Under the pieces are notes generated by a model. The model was not told the DNA's origin and did not search any database. It worked only from the letters and a program-made list of their open reading frames with translations. A program made the translations under genes and the position numbers. This document shows positions 23,568 through 31,229 of a stretch of DNA of 47,192 nt, one piece after another. Where the stretch lies: positions 1 through 47,192 of the forward strand of contig DASUKF010000011.1 of NCBI GenBank assembly GCA_036278875.1. The letters are read 5' to 3'. This DNA is from JANWLD01 sp036278875 (GTDB lineage: Bacteria > Patescibacteriota > Saccharimonadia > Saccharimonadales > 2-12-FULL-41-12). Each line of letters begins with the position of its first letter. Positions within the stretch are counted from its first letter, which is position 1.

Positions 23568-24515
23568 TTGAATCAAAGAATAAAAAAACATCTTCTTTTT
23601 ACAACGCTGGCAGTATGTCTGTTAGCTGTCGTTGGCCTGCCTTTAAAGAGCATCGCGGCCACGGATAATACCGATAAGACCAGTCTGGCGGTTTCTCCGC
23701 CTACTTTTGACCTGTCCGCCAACCCGGGGGATACTTTGCATGACAGCATAAAGGTTCAGAACATAACCGATAAAACAGTCGATATAAACACCTCTATAAA
23801 GAACTTCGTAGCAGTAGGTACGGAGGGGGAAGTCGGATTGACTGATCAAAACGGGCAATATTCGCTGGCCAAGTGGATCCACGTAACCCCGTCTTCGGCC
23901 GTACTACAGGCAAAGGAGTCAAAAGTATTCAATTTTACGGTAGATGTACCTAAGAACGCAGAACCGGGTGGAAAGTTCGGCTCCATAGTATTCAGCACGA
24001 CACACGGTGCAAGCGGAGCTTCAGCCGTCGGGGTCAGCCAGCAGATAGGAACCCTGCTTCTTCTTAGGATAGCCGGGGATGCCAAGGAACAGGCAAGTAT
24101 ATCAAGTATGCTGGCCGACCATACTTCGCAGAACGACACGGTCACATATAAAACACTTATAAGCAACGAGGGCAACGTCCAAGTCAAGCCTATAGGCAGT
24201 ATCACCATAACCAACATGTTCGGCAAGAAGGTGGCGACCATACCTTTCGGCGGCAAATATGTGATACCGGGAGCGAAAAGAGAATTTATCAACCAGTGGC
24301 AGCACAGCGGCATGCTTATCGGAAAATATACCGCTACGCTTACCTTGCTTTATGGCACTAAAAATATGACCCTTACGTCATCGGTAAGCTTCATAAGCAT
24401 CCCCTGGAAGATGCTCGGCATAATATTGTTTATAGCGGTCATAATAGGCCTGATGCTCTGGAAAGCAAGAAACCGCTTAAAGCGAGCCTTCCGCATCCTG
24501 TTCGAAAAGGAATAG
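23568..24515 (+). CDS. DUF916-like membrane-anchored surface protein 2
   Basis: 315 residues: signal peptide about 1-31 (LLFTTLAVCLLAVVGLPLKSIAA), DUF916-like part with LAVSPPTFDLSANPGDTLHDSIKVQNIT and NAEPGGKFGSIVF, a second beta domain (about 185-280), a transmembrane helix near 285-303 (MLGIILFIAVIIGLMLW) and a basic tail (RNRLKRAFRILFEKE). Same plan as the 21451 product, at a lower sequence identity, so the two probably diverged to serve different secreted partners. Start TTG. It is followed seven nt later by the Ig/YkvA fusion gene, with which it forms an operon. Confidence 0.72.
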   Translation: MNQRIKKHLLFTTLAVCLLAVVGLPLKSIAATDNTDKTSLAVSPPTFDLSANPGDTLHDSIKVQNITDKTVDINTSIKNFVAVGTEGEVGLTDQNGQYSLAKWIHVTPSSAVLQAKESKVFNFTVDVPKNAEPGGKFGSIVFSTTHGASGASAVGVSQQIGTLLLLRIAGDAKEQASISSMLADHTSQNDTVTYKTLISNEGNVQVKPIGSITITNMFGKKVATIPFGGKYVIPGAKREFINQWQHSGMLIGKYTATLTLLYGTKNMTLTSSVSFISIPWKMLGIILFIAVIIGLMLWKARNRLKRAFRILFEKE

Positions 24516-24521
24516 GTAGTC

Positions 24522-25751
24522 GTGCGGTGGAGACGTAAACTATCGTCCGTCCTAGCCCTAACCATAGCAGCCCTGTCGGTTATGGTGTTAGGTGCAGGCA
24601 CTGCCAGCGCCGTATTTGATGAGAATAACCCGGCTTCGATATCGGTAACTCTTACCGTACCGGACACTAGTCTGACTATAAACGGCAGAACTTCTCCCCA
24701 TGCATTCGTAACGGTTAAAGACAACGGCGGAACTGCAGGCACGGGAGTAGCCGGCTCAAGCGGTAATTTCAACATTCTTTTGGGCTCGCGTGCGGCCGGG
24801 ACCCACAGCATAGAGATCAGCGCGGTAGATAACGAAGGCAGCGTGACAGACACTGTAAGCTATACGATCAACCTATCCGTGCAGACCAATACTACACTGA
24901 ATCTTTTCCTGCCGCCCACGGTCAGTACCAGAGCTTCAAATACGGGCGGAGTAAAGGCATTCCTGCTTTATGGTTATACGATTCCAAATGCCCAGGTTAC
25001 TCTGGTCATTGATTCATCAGATGTACATATAACCACTTCGAATCATGCCGGCAGGTGGCAATTAAACCTTACGGCACTTGGCATATCGTCCGGTGCACAC
25101 CATGTCGTAGCACAAGCTGAAGACTCTTCTAGCAACTCGAGCTATATAACCCAATCCAAGCAGATAGACATACCCGCCCCGATACCGGATGTAATTAACG
25201 ATAACGGCACAGAAACCGCAGCAGATAAGACGAATCTAGCCTCTAAAAGCCCCACAGCTCCTAAAGAAGGTTGTATAAAGATTCATTGCAGTACGGAACC
25301 TGAAAAATTACCCACGTTTCAGAGGCTGGCAAGACATTTAAATGATTTTTCGGCAGACAATGCCAAAGCTATTACCGCGACAGCCGCAGCAGCAGCCGGA
25401 TTTTATGCGCTTTTCCTTGGCGGAGTAGCTTTAGCCGCCAAAGGCCTGGAAGCAGGAGAGATAGCTGCCATAGTTCCCAGCGGCCCCTCGCTCCTAAAAA
25501 ACCTGATGAGCGACCCGCGCCTGGGCCTGACACACAAGATAGTGTTAACCCTTGCCGCTGGATATATGCTGTCTCCGCTGGATCTGGTACCGGATTTCTT
25601 GCCCGTAGTAGGCTATATGGATGATGCGATAATATTAATACTCGCTATAAAGTTCATAGCCAGGCACTTCGGGCTGGAAATAATATCCGAACATTGGCAT
25701 GGTCCTGAAAAAGTCCTGGAAATCATTATTAAACTGGCCAGAATAAAATAG
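24522..25751 (+). CDS. Ig-like surface protein fused to a YkvA (DUF1232) domain
   Basis: 409 residues. Signal peptide about 1-29 (VLALTIAALSVMVLGAGTASA). Two bacterial Ig-like domains at about 35-125 and 130-218 (each with a GxSGNFNILLGSRAAGTHSIEI-like segment). After a linker with two Cys (CIKIHC) there is a transmembrane helix near 285-305, then a YkvA module at about 335-385: AAGYMLSPLDLVPDFLPVVGYMDDAIIL. YkvA is normally a small stand-alone membrane protein of unknown function. This fusion would place Ig domains outside and YkvA in or under the membrane, as if to link the surface to the membrane. Start GTG, seven nt after the preceding stop. Confidence 0.72.
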   Translation: MRWRRKLSSVLALTIAALSVMVLGAGTASAVFDENNPASISVTLTVPDTSLTINGRTSPHAFVTVKDNGGTAGTGVAGSSGNFNILLGSRAAGTHSIEISAVDNEGSVTDTVSYTINLSVQTNTTLNLFLPPTVSTRASNTGGVKAFLLYGYTIPNAQVTLVIDSSDVHITTSNHAGRWQLNLTALGISSGAHHVVAQAEDSSSNSSYITQSKQIDIPAPIPDVINDNGTETAADKTNLASKSPTAPKEGCIKIHCSTEPEKLPTFQRLARHLNDFSADNAKAITATAAAAAGFYALFLGGVALAAKGLEAGEIAAIVPSGPSLLKNLMSDPRLGLTHKIVLTLAAGYMLSPLDLVPDFLPVVGYMDDAIILILAIKFIARHFGLEIISEHWHGPEKVLEIIIKLARIK

Positions 25752-25804
25752 ATTTGTGAGTTATTTCACTGCCTCTGCCTTCCGGCTTAATTATCCTAAA
25801 ATCC

Positions 25805-25906
25805 ATGTTAGGAAAAAATTACGACGACACAGCGCCAAAAAGAAAAAGACCATATAACCGGGCTGTTGAAAAACGGCTTTATCTGCAGGAATATGCAGGC
25901 GAATAA
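25805..25906 (+). CDS. Possible 33-aa basic peptide
   Basis: ATG 25805 opens a frame of 33 codons, MLGKNYDDTAPKRKRPYN then RAVEKRLYLQEYAGE. It is rich in Lys/Arg/Tyr, with an amphipathic C-terminal half. TATCCT (25792-25797) ends 7 nt upstream, in the leaderless position used by other genes here. There is no comparison to support it, so this may be chance. Otherwise 25752-25994 shows no gene. A perfect 11-bp palindrome, GTACAATGTAC, lies at 25948-25958, upstream of the KGG gene. Confidence 0.35.
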   Translation: MLGKNYDDTAPKRKRPYNRAVEKRLYLQEYAGE

Positions 25907-25947
25907 AAAAGGTAAAAAAATTCACTGCTTGCACCCCCACTCATTGC

Positions 25948-25958
25948 GTACAATGTAC
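25948..25958. promoter_or_regulatory. Palindrome upstream of the KGG gene
   Basis: GTACA-A-TGTAC, perfect, about 35 nt before ATG 25995. It could be an operator of a stress regulator. No well-spaced promoter is clear: TACAAT at 25949-25954 lies inside the palindrome, but its TTGCAC is only 14 nt upstream. Confidence 0.35.
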
Positions 25959-25994
25959 TCTGCCATGGCAATTTAAAGTTAAAGGAGGAGATTT

Positions 25995-26147
25995 ATGGCA
26001 CAAGGAAGTGGCAAACAAGGTTTCGCTTCAATGGATGAAAGCAAACAGCGGGAAATAGCCAGCAAAGGCGGCAAAGCCAGCGGCGGGAATTTCAAGAACG
26101 ACCCCAAGAGGGCAAGCGAAGCAGGTAAAAAGGGAGGCTCCCGGTAG
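25995..26147 (+). CDS. KGG-motif small stress-type protein
   Basis: 50 residues, hydrophilic. QGFASMDESKQREIASKGGKASGGNFKNDPKRASEAGKKGGSR is the classical YciG/GsiB-type layout: GFASMD, IASKGGKA, then the NFKNDPKRASEAGKKGG repeat. Such proteins are made under general stress, starvation or desiccation. The ribosome binding site is very strong (AAAGGAGGAG). The 12034 minus-strand gene encodes a relative with the same NF...D...A.KAGxKGG repeat. Confidence 0.87.
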   Translation: MAQGSGKQGFASMDESKQREIASKGGKASGGNFKNDPKRASEAGKKGGSR

Positions 26148-26250
26148 CAAGCGGAGACCCTGATACTTAATCAACTGAAGCAGTCCTTATGGCCGGAATC
26201 AATATACAGAGAAGGTCGTAGGGGCTGCTTAATAATTGAAGGAGAAAATT

Positions 26251-26379
26251 ATGGCATACAAATCCGACCCGGATCCATCGGAAGAAGAGAACGAAAAGGC
26301 AGAAGACGCTCCGGAAGATACCCCCGAAGAAACTCCGGAAGAAGACCCGGTGGACGAAATGAACAGCGATAGGATATAA
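26251..26379 (+). CDS. 42-aa acidic, disordered peptide
   Basis: MAYKSDPDPSEEENEKAED then APEDTPEETPEEDPVDEMNSDRI: nearly half the residues are Asp or Glu, with Pro-Glu repeats and no hydrophobic core. The reading frame is supported by a good GAAGGAG sequence before the ATG and by its position just after the KGG gene, with which it may be co-transcribed. Family unknown. An intrinsically disordered acidic peptide could act as a chaperone or counter-ion for the basic KGG protein, which is inference only. AAGCAG/CTGCTT arms in the 26148-26250 leader may form a hairpin. Confidence 0.55.
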   Translation: MAYKSDPDPSEEENEKAEDAPEDTPEETPEEDPVDEMNSDRI

Positions 26380-26481
26380 GCTCAAGCGAGGATATAAACC
26401 AGCTGCAGTCATCCGGACAGTTTTGTTAAATTTCTTACATTAATCCTGTACTTCTCAAGTAAAATCATGCTGTAGCGGCCT

Positions 26482-28245
26482 ATGTTTTATATTGATAAAC
26501 GGATAAACTTCACCAAACGAGATTTGGCTTTTATGCATATACTGCCCGCTATGGCGGTGCTGGCGGTATTTATGATATTGAGCTTCTGGAACTGGGCCGA
26601 TCTAAAGCATTCTGTCAAAAAGGAGCAGTCAAGCAGTCTTGATAAATATATGAACGACACGTCCCGGAATCTTGAAAAAGAACTTAATTCATATGTAGAT
26701 GTCGTAAGCGCCGGCGTGGGTCTGTTCGATGCATCCGACTATGTAAATAGCGGCGAATGGCACAGATTCGTAAGTATTTTCGACCTAAAGCACAGGTATC
26801 CGGGCATCAGAAACATAGGATTCGCCAAAATCATCCAGCCCGGGGCGTTAAACGCCTATACCGGTTCCGTACGTTCAAAAGAAAATATACTTTTCCATGT
26901 TTATCCGGGCGATAAATCCAAAACCCATGCGAGCATAGTCTATACTTCGCCAAAATCCAGCTCGAGTGACGCAGCGGTAGGTTACGATTTGTATTCTGAC
27001 GTGGCTCTGCGGGCCAGCATGGAAAGGGCACGCGACAGCGGCAAAGCCGTGATAATACCTTATCTTTCGGGTAACAGGGTATTCGGCAATCAGCCGCAAT
27101 TGATGATATTCTCACCAATTTACGTAAAAAACAGCAGGCCAGATACGCAGGCCGAAAGAAGGCATTATATATGGGGATACACTTACGCCGACATCATTAC
27201 CTATAGCCTCATAAACAAGATAGAAGATGACGATAATAGTAATTTTGCTTTCAAAGTGAAAAGCGTCAACGCAGCGGGCGACACGCCTCTTTATCAAAGT
27301 CCGGGTTTTTCATGGATAGATTCCTCCCGAGGGAAACTTGCCGATGACCGGCCGGTAAAAGTCAATAATCTTGGTTTGAATGTTCATGGAGTAGCCAGCG
27401 ATGAAATAGTCCCGAAACGGGAAAGAAAAAGGCCTGCCGCAGCATTATGGTTCGGTATATTCTTGAGTTTGTTTATGGGCGTATTCATATATACTCTGCT
27501 CACTAACCGCACAAAGGCTTTAAAGGGTAAAGAGTTCGATGAGATACAGTTGGCTAAGGACGAACTGCTGGCTCTGGCGTCACATCAGTTAAGAACACCT
27601 GCTACCGGTGTGAAACAATACATAGGCATGCTCAGGGAAGGCTACGGCGGGAAGATGACTAGGGAACAGCAGAAATTTCTGGACCAAGCATATGAGAGCA
27701 ACGAACGCCAGCTAAGCACCATAAATGATATGCTCTTCGCGGCAAGAGCGGATAACGGCGATATAGAATTCAACTTTAAAAAGACCGACCTGGTAAGGCT
27801 GACCACCACAATTTTGAACGAGCAGAAAAAAGCCATAAAGGATAGCGGCCTGAAGCTCTACAGGCGCATGCCGCGTAATCCGATATACGTTAATGGCGAC
27901 GCTGCATATCTGCGCATGGCCATAGAGAATATAATCAACAACGCCATGAAGTATACGCGTTCCGGCGGCAACATAACCGTCAGGGTCAGGCAGACAAAGA
28001 GCCGTGCCAGACTATCTGTAGATGACACCGGGGTAGGAGTGGACGAAAAATACCGCCACCTGCTTTTCAAAAAATTCTCGCGGGTACCCAATGATTTATC
28101 CAGCTCGGTTACCGGCAGCGGAATCGGTCTGTATCTTGCCAAGAAGGTAACTGACTCGCATAAAGGAAAGATCAGCTTCAAATCGGCTGACGGTCAGGGC
28201 TCCAGCTGCATTATAACCCTGCCTCTTTACAAAAAAGATAAATAG
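26482..28245 (+). CDS. Membrane sensor histidine kinase with CHASE domain
   Basis: 587 residues. TM1 about 20-39; extracellular CHASE domain about 70-255 (GVGLFDASDYVNSGEWHRFV and RYPGIRNIGFAKI are the diagnostic blocks); TM2 about 315-335; HisKA with ALASHQLRTP (phosphorylated His 368); ATPase domain with N-box AIENIINNAMKYT, G1 DDTGVGVD, F-box FKKFSR and G2 GSGIGLYLAKKV. CHASE domains bind small ligands such as cytokinin-like molecules or peptides. The adjacent receiver protein is the probable partner. Promoter unclear: TAAAAT at 26460-26465 leaves a leader of about 15 nt. Confidence 0.85.
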   Translation: MFYIDKRINFTKRDLAFMHILPAMAVLAVFMILSFWNWADLKHSVKKEQSSSLDKYMNDTSRNLEKELNSYVDVVSAGVGLFDASDYVNSGEWHRFVSIFDLKHRYPGIRNIGFAKIIQPGALNAYTGSVRSKENILFHVYPGDKSKTHASIVYTSPKSSSSDAAVGYDLYSDVALRASMERARDSGKAVIIPYLSGNRVFGNQPQLMIFSPIYVKNSRPDTQAERRHYIWGYTYADIITYSLINKIEDDDNSNFAFKVKSVNAAGDTPLYQSPGFSWIDSSRGKLADDRPVKVNNLGLNVHGVASDEIVPKRERKRPAAALWFGIFLSLFMGVFIYTLLTNRTKALKGKEFDEIQLAKDELLALASHQLRTPATGVKQYIGMLREGYGGKMTREQQKFLDQAYESNERQLSTINDMLFAARADNGDIEFNFKKTDLVRLTTTILNEQKKAIKDSGLKLYRRMPRNPIYVNGDAAYLRMAIENIINNAMKYTRSGGNITVRVRQTKSRARLSVDDTGVGVDEKYRHLLFKKFSRVPNDLSSSVTGSGIGLYLAKKVTDSHKGKISFKSADGQGSSCIITLPLYKKDK

Positions 28246-28358
28246 ATTCTGTAATATATTTCACAGTAAAGTTAAGCCTTGAAGCCTATCATCACCTATA
28301 TGATGTTCGCAATCGGCCAGAAACCGACTTGCACAGAAGTGGAAGGCTAAGGAGGAAA

Positions 28359-28733
28359 ATGGCAAAAAAAATACTGATAGTAGAAGATGAACAGGCACTA
28401 AGCGAGGCTTATCAGATAATACTAAAAAAAGAGGGCTACGAAGTGGAAGCTGCCTATGATGGCCAGCAGGCCCTTAAGCAGATAAAAAAGGGCGACCCGG
28501 ATCTTATCCTCCTGGACCTGAGGATGCCGAAGATGAGCGGCATAGAATTCTTAAATGAATACAAGCCTGCGAAAAAACATCCTAAAGTAAAGATAATCGT
28601 ATTTTCCAATCTGGACACCCAGAATGAGATAGACAAAGCCTATGATCTAGGTGCGCACAAATATATGCTCAAAGCCTGGGCCTCTCCCAAGGAACTGGCC
28701 CGTTTCGTAAGCAACACACTAGAAGATAAATAA
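28359..28733 (+). CDS. Single-domain response regulator
   Basis: 124 residues, receiver domain only. Asp 53 in LILLDLRMP is the phosphorylation site; the acidic pocket is VEDEQ, with Ser 83 in IIVFSN and Lys 105 in YMLKAWASP. The usual K-P pair is K-A here, a small deviation. Without an output domain it may act as a phosphate relay or bind a target directly, like CheY/Spo0F. Start ATG 28359 is set by AAGGAGG; the frame from TTG 28329 has no support. It ends exactly where the convergent Crp gene ends. Confidence 0.85.
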   Translation: MAKKILIVEDEQALSEAYQIILKKEGYEVEAAYDGQQALKQIKKGDPDLILLDLRMPKMSGIEFLNEYKPAKKHPKVKIIVFSNLDTQNEIDKAYDLGAHKYMLKAWASPKELARFVSNTLEDK

Positions 28734-29405
28734 TCAGGCCAGGGATGAAATATCCCTGAAACTTTCTTCTCCCATCAGCCCCAGCAGTTTTTCGCGGTTT
28801 ATAGAATATTGCTGGTTCTTATAGCGGAGTATCTTTTCTTTTTTAAGCTTGTTCATTTCCGTAGCGGTAGTTTCCCGCGTCAATCCTATGAGGCTGGCAA
28901 GCGCCTGGTGGGTCAAAGACAGCTTGATATTGATGATAGGCGACTCTTTCCCGGGTATACCGTGCCGCTGGCATAGATAATAAAGCGTATATAGCAGCTT
29001 CTCCCGCGCTTTGGCCTGTTCCAGGGCGCTTATACGTATCAAGGAAGATGTGTAAGTAGTAGCAAAATAAGTCATCAGCTTTTCCATCCGTTCCGGCTTT
29101 TCTCTGAAGAAAGCCAGAAACTTATCCCGGGGGACAAAAGCTACCTCGCATTTTCCGACGGCCTCATAGAAAAAAAGGCTGCCGGCCGTCTTGCCGAATA
29201 TCCATGAAGTCGGCACGAATTCTCCGCCGTCGTGGTAGGTGACTACTTGTTCGTCACCTTGCGGCGATATACTGAAGACCCTGACTATCCCTTTTATTAT
29301 TATGCAGGCCGAACGCGGCACTTCCCCCTGGTAGTAAATAGTCGAGCCCGGAGCGTAGGTCCTTCTTACGGATTTTTCAATAAGAGGACTTAGGTATTTG
29401 AGCAT
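28734..29405 (-). CDS. Crp/Fnr family transcription regulator
   Basis: 223 residues. A cyclic-nucleotide-binding-type beta-barrel (about 10-125: YAPGSTIYYQGEVPRSACIIIKGIVRVF, then GDEQVVTYHDGGEFVPTSWIF), a dimerisation helix, and a C-terminal winged helix-turn-helix near 165-205 (LTHQALASLIGLTRETTATEMNKLKKEKIL). The FNR cysteine cluster is missing, so it is not an iron-sulfur FNR; the effector is unknown. The neighbouring two-component genes suggest a small signalling locus. Start ATG 29405 at the family length. Stops of this gene and the response regulator abut with no spacer and no terminator. Confidence 0.8.
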   Translation of the reverse strand: MLKYLSPLIEKSVRRTYAPGSTIYYQGEVPRSACIIIKGIVRVFSISPQGDEQVVTYHDGGEFVPTSWIFGKTAGSLFFYEAVGKCEVAFVPRDKFLAFFREKPERMEKLMTYFATTYTSSLIRISALEQAKAREKLLYTLYYLCQRHGIPGKESPIINIKLSLTHQALASLIGLTRETTATEMNKLKKEKILRYKNQQYSINREKLLGLMGEESFRDISSLA

Positions 29406-29518
29406 AGGTTTCCTTCGTTTTTAACTATAGCTAATACTAGGCCAATTGGTAGGGGTAACATGTAATTTATCTTACAAATCACCTGTAAATATATTAACTG
29501 ATTATTGACGCCCGTTCA

Positions 29519-29524
29519 TATAAT
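29519..29524 (+). promoter_or_regulatory. -10 box upstream of the 29547 gene
   Basis: TATAAT at 29519-29524; no convincing -35. The leader of about 15 nt carries the very strong GAGGAGGTGAT ribosome binding site. Confidence 0.4.
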
Positions 29525-29546
29525 ATGTTGTTTACGAGGAGGTGAT

Positions 29547-29693
29547 ATGAGCGAAGATTTAGATGCACGGATAGACAGTTTCTTAAGCCGCAAGACCAGG
29601 CAATATCCTGAATTACGGCGATTTGACAGCCTGCGCAGACAGGACTTTACGCCTAGACGCAGAATAGACATCAGCGTCGAATACCAAAGCTGA
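29547..29693 (+). CDS. 48-aa hydrophilic protein upstream of a stress membrane protein
   Basis: MSEDLDARIDSFLSRKTRQ then YPELRRFDSLRRQDFTPRRRIDISVEYQS: Arg- and Asp-rich with no membrane segment. Family unknown. The start at 29547 is dictated by GAGGAGGTGAT directly upstream. It is 10 nt from the GlsB/YeaQ-like gene, with which it probably forms an operon. Confidence 0.55.
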   Translation: MSEDLDARIDSFLSRKTRQYPELRRFDSLRRQDFTPRRRIDISVEYQS

Positions 29694-29703
29694 TAAGGCA
29701 TAG

Positions 29704-29961
29704 ATGATAAATATAATACTCTGGATAATATTCGGCGCACTGATAGGCTGGGTGGCCTCGATAATAATGGGCACGAATGAGGAACAGGGTGCGCTGGCTA
29801 ATATAATAGTAGGTATAGTCGGCGCTTTTATCGGCGGATACACCGTAAGGTTGTTCGGCGGAAGCGGCGTTACAGGATTCAATCTGGCCAGTTTCGTGGT
29901 AGCCCTCCTGGGAGCTGTCATTTTATTAGGTATAGTCAATCTTTTCACCCGACAGGACTAA
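29704..29961 (+). CDS. GlsB/YeaQ/YmgE family membrane protein
   Basis: 85 residues with three helices and Gly-rich packing: ILWIIFGALIGWVASIIMG, then ANIIVGIVGAFIGGY and a third (ASFVVALLGAVILLGIVNLF). This matches the Transglycosylase-associated (GlsB/YeaQ) family, linked to general stress. The original family name is misleading, as no transglycosylase activity is known. Located just ahead of the LCP gene, with a hairpin between them. Confidence 0.83.
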   Translation: MINIILWIIFGALIGWVASIIMGTNEEQGALANIIVGIVGAFIGGYTVRLFGGSGVTGFNLASFVVALLGAVILLGIVNLFTRQD

Positions 29962-29962
29962 G

Positions 29963-29996
29963 GAATAATCGTACCATTCTTCTGGTATGATTATTC
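29963..29996 (+). terminator. 14-bp hairpin overlapping the LCP promoter
   Basis: GAATAATCGTACCA (29963-29976) pairs with TGGTATGATTATTC (29983-29996), one G-T wobble, loop of six nt. It starts two nt after the GlsB-like stop. The right arm contains the extended -10 TGG-TATGAT (29983-29991), six nt before ATG 29998. So one sequence may end the upstream transcript and start the next. The T-run typical of a terminator is weak. Confidence 0.5.
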
Positions 29997-29997
29997 T

Positions 29998-31188
29998 ATG
30001 TTCAGAAACAAAGAGAAACGCCAGCCAAAACGGTTCGATGTGAACCGGACCATGGCAAATCCGGGCCGGACTTACCGGACACCCACCCACAGTGAGCATA
30101 AGGTAGGGGAAGAGACCGGCAGATGGCAGAAGTGGAAGAAAAAACTACTGCGATTCAGCTGGAAAAGAGCGCTTCTGCTGGTATTTATAATCATCCTTAT
30201 CCCGCTTTCCTACATAGGCTACATAGCTATGTGGGATTATCATAATTATTCGCATGCTGCCAAAAAGATGTTCGGTGACGGCAACCTTATCGGTGCGCTG
30301 GGAGCGAACGAGCTAAAGAACGAGGACGGCAGGACCAACATACTTATGGCAGGCTTCTCGGCTGATGACCCGGGCCATTCGGGCGCCAAGCTTACCGACT
30401 CGATAATGATAATGAGCCTGGATAAAGACTCTAAGACCGGCTATATGCTGAGCGTACCGCGCGATCTCTACGTAAACATACCCGGCTATGGCTATGCCAA
30501 GATAAACGAAGCATATCAGTACGGTCAGAGCTCCCATTTTAGCGAGAAGGGTTATGCCCGGGGTGGAATGGGTCTGCTTGAAGAGATTATTTCAAAAAAT
30601 TTCGGTATCAAACTGAATTATTACGTACTTATCAATTACGGTGCGGTCAGAGACACGGTAAAGGCACTGCACGGCATAACGGTGACTATCAAAAGTTCCG
30701 ATCCAAGGGGTATATACGATCCGAACTTTCGGCCTACGGAAGGCGGACCGTTGAAATTGAAGAACGGCAAGCAGAAGATAGACGGCAAGACGGCACTACG
30801 GCTTACTCGTGCACGAGGCGAGACTTACGGTTCGTACGGACTGGCTCTTTCGGACTTTGACAGGACCAAGAACCAGCGCGCCGTGATAAAAGGCATCAAG
30901 GACAAGATAAACACCAGGCTGCTGCTTGACCCGCACCGTAACAAACCGCTATTGGATGCTGTCGCTAATAATATAAAGACCGATTTAAAGCTTAATAATA
31001 TACTGCCGCTTTATCGGGTTTTCAACGCCATACCCGACAGCCAGCTTAGATCAGTCGGTCTGCGCGACAGCAAGAAAAGTCTGGTCACGGGATATACTAC
31101 ACCGACAGGTCAATCAGCCCTGATACCAAACGGCGGCGTAACCGATTACAGCGAAATACACGCCATGATTAAAAGACTCAATCAATAG
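29998..31188 (+). CDS. LytR-CpsA-Psr (LCP) family protein
   Basis: 396 residues. Basic N-terminus, a transmembrane helix at about 60-80 (ALLLVFIIILIPLSYIGYIA) and an extracellular LCP domain about 115-330: NILMAGFSADD, LTDSIMIMSLD, YMLSVPRDLYVNIPGYGYAKINEAYQYG and LTRARGETYGSYGLALSDFDR. The Arg/Asp residues of the LCP active site are present. LCP enzymes attach teichoic acids, capsule or arabinogalactan-type polymers to peptidoglycan using polyprenyl-linked donors. This implies a Gram-positive type wall. It should be leaderless by the promoter at 29983-29991. Confidence 0.87.
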   Translation: MFRNKEKRQPKRFDVNRTMANPGRTYRTPTHSEHKVGEETGRWQKWKKKLLRFSWKRALLLVFIIILIPLSYIGYIAMWDYHNYSHAAKKMFGDGNLIGALGANELKNEDGRTNILMAGFSADDPGHSGAKLTDSIMIMSLDKDSKTGYMLSVPRDLYVNIPGYGYAKINEAYQYGQSSHFSEKGYARGGMGLLEEIISKNFGIKLNYYVLINYGAVRDTVKALHGITVTIKSSDPRGIYDPNFRPTEGGPLKLKNGKQKIDGKTALRLTRARGETYGSYGLALSDFDRTKNQRAVIKGIKDKINTRLLLDPHRNKPLLDAVANNIKTDLKLNNILPLYRVFNAIPDSQLRSVGLRDSKKSLVTGYTTPTGQSALIPNGGVTDYSEIHAMIKRLNQ

Positions 31189-31229
31189 TGGTGACGACCA
31201 GACTGTCCCCACACTAGGGTGGCCCGTAT

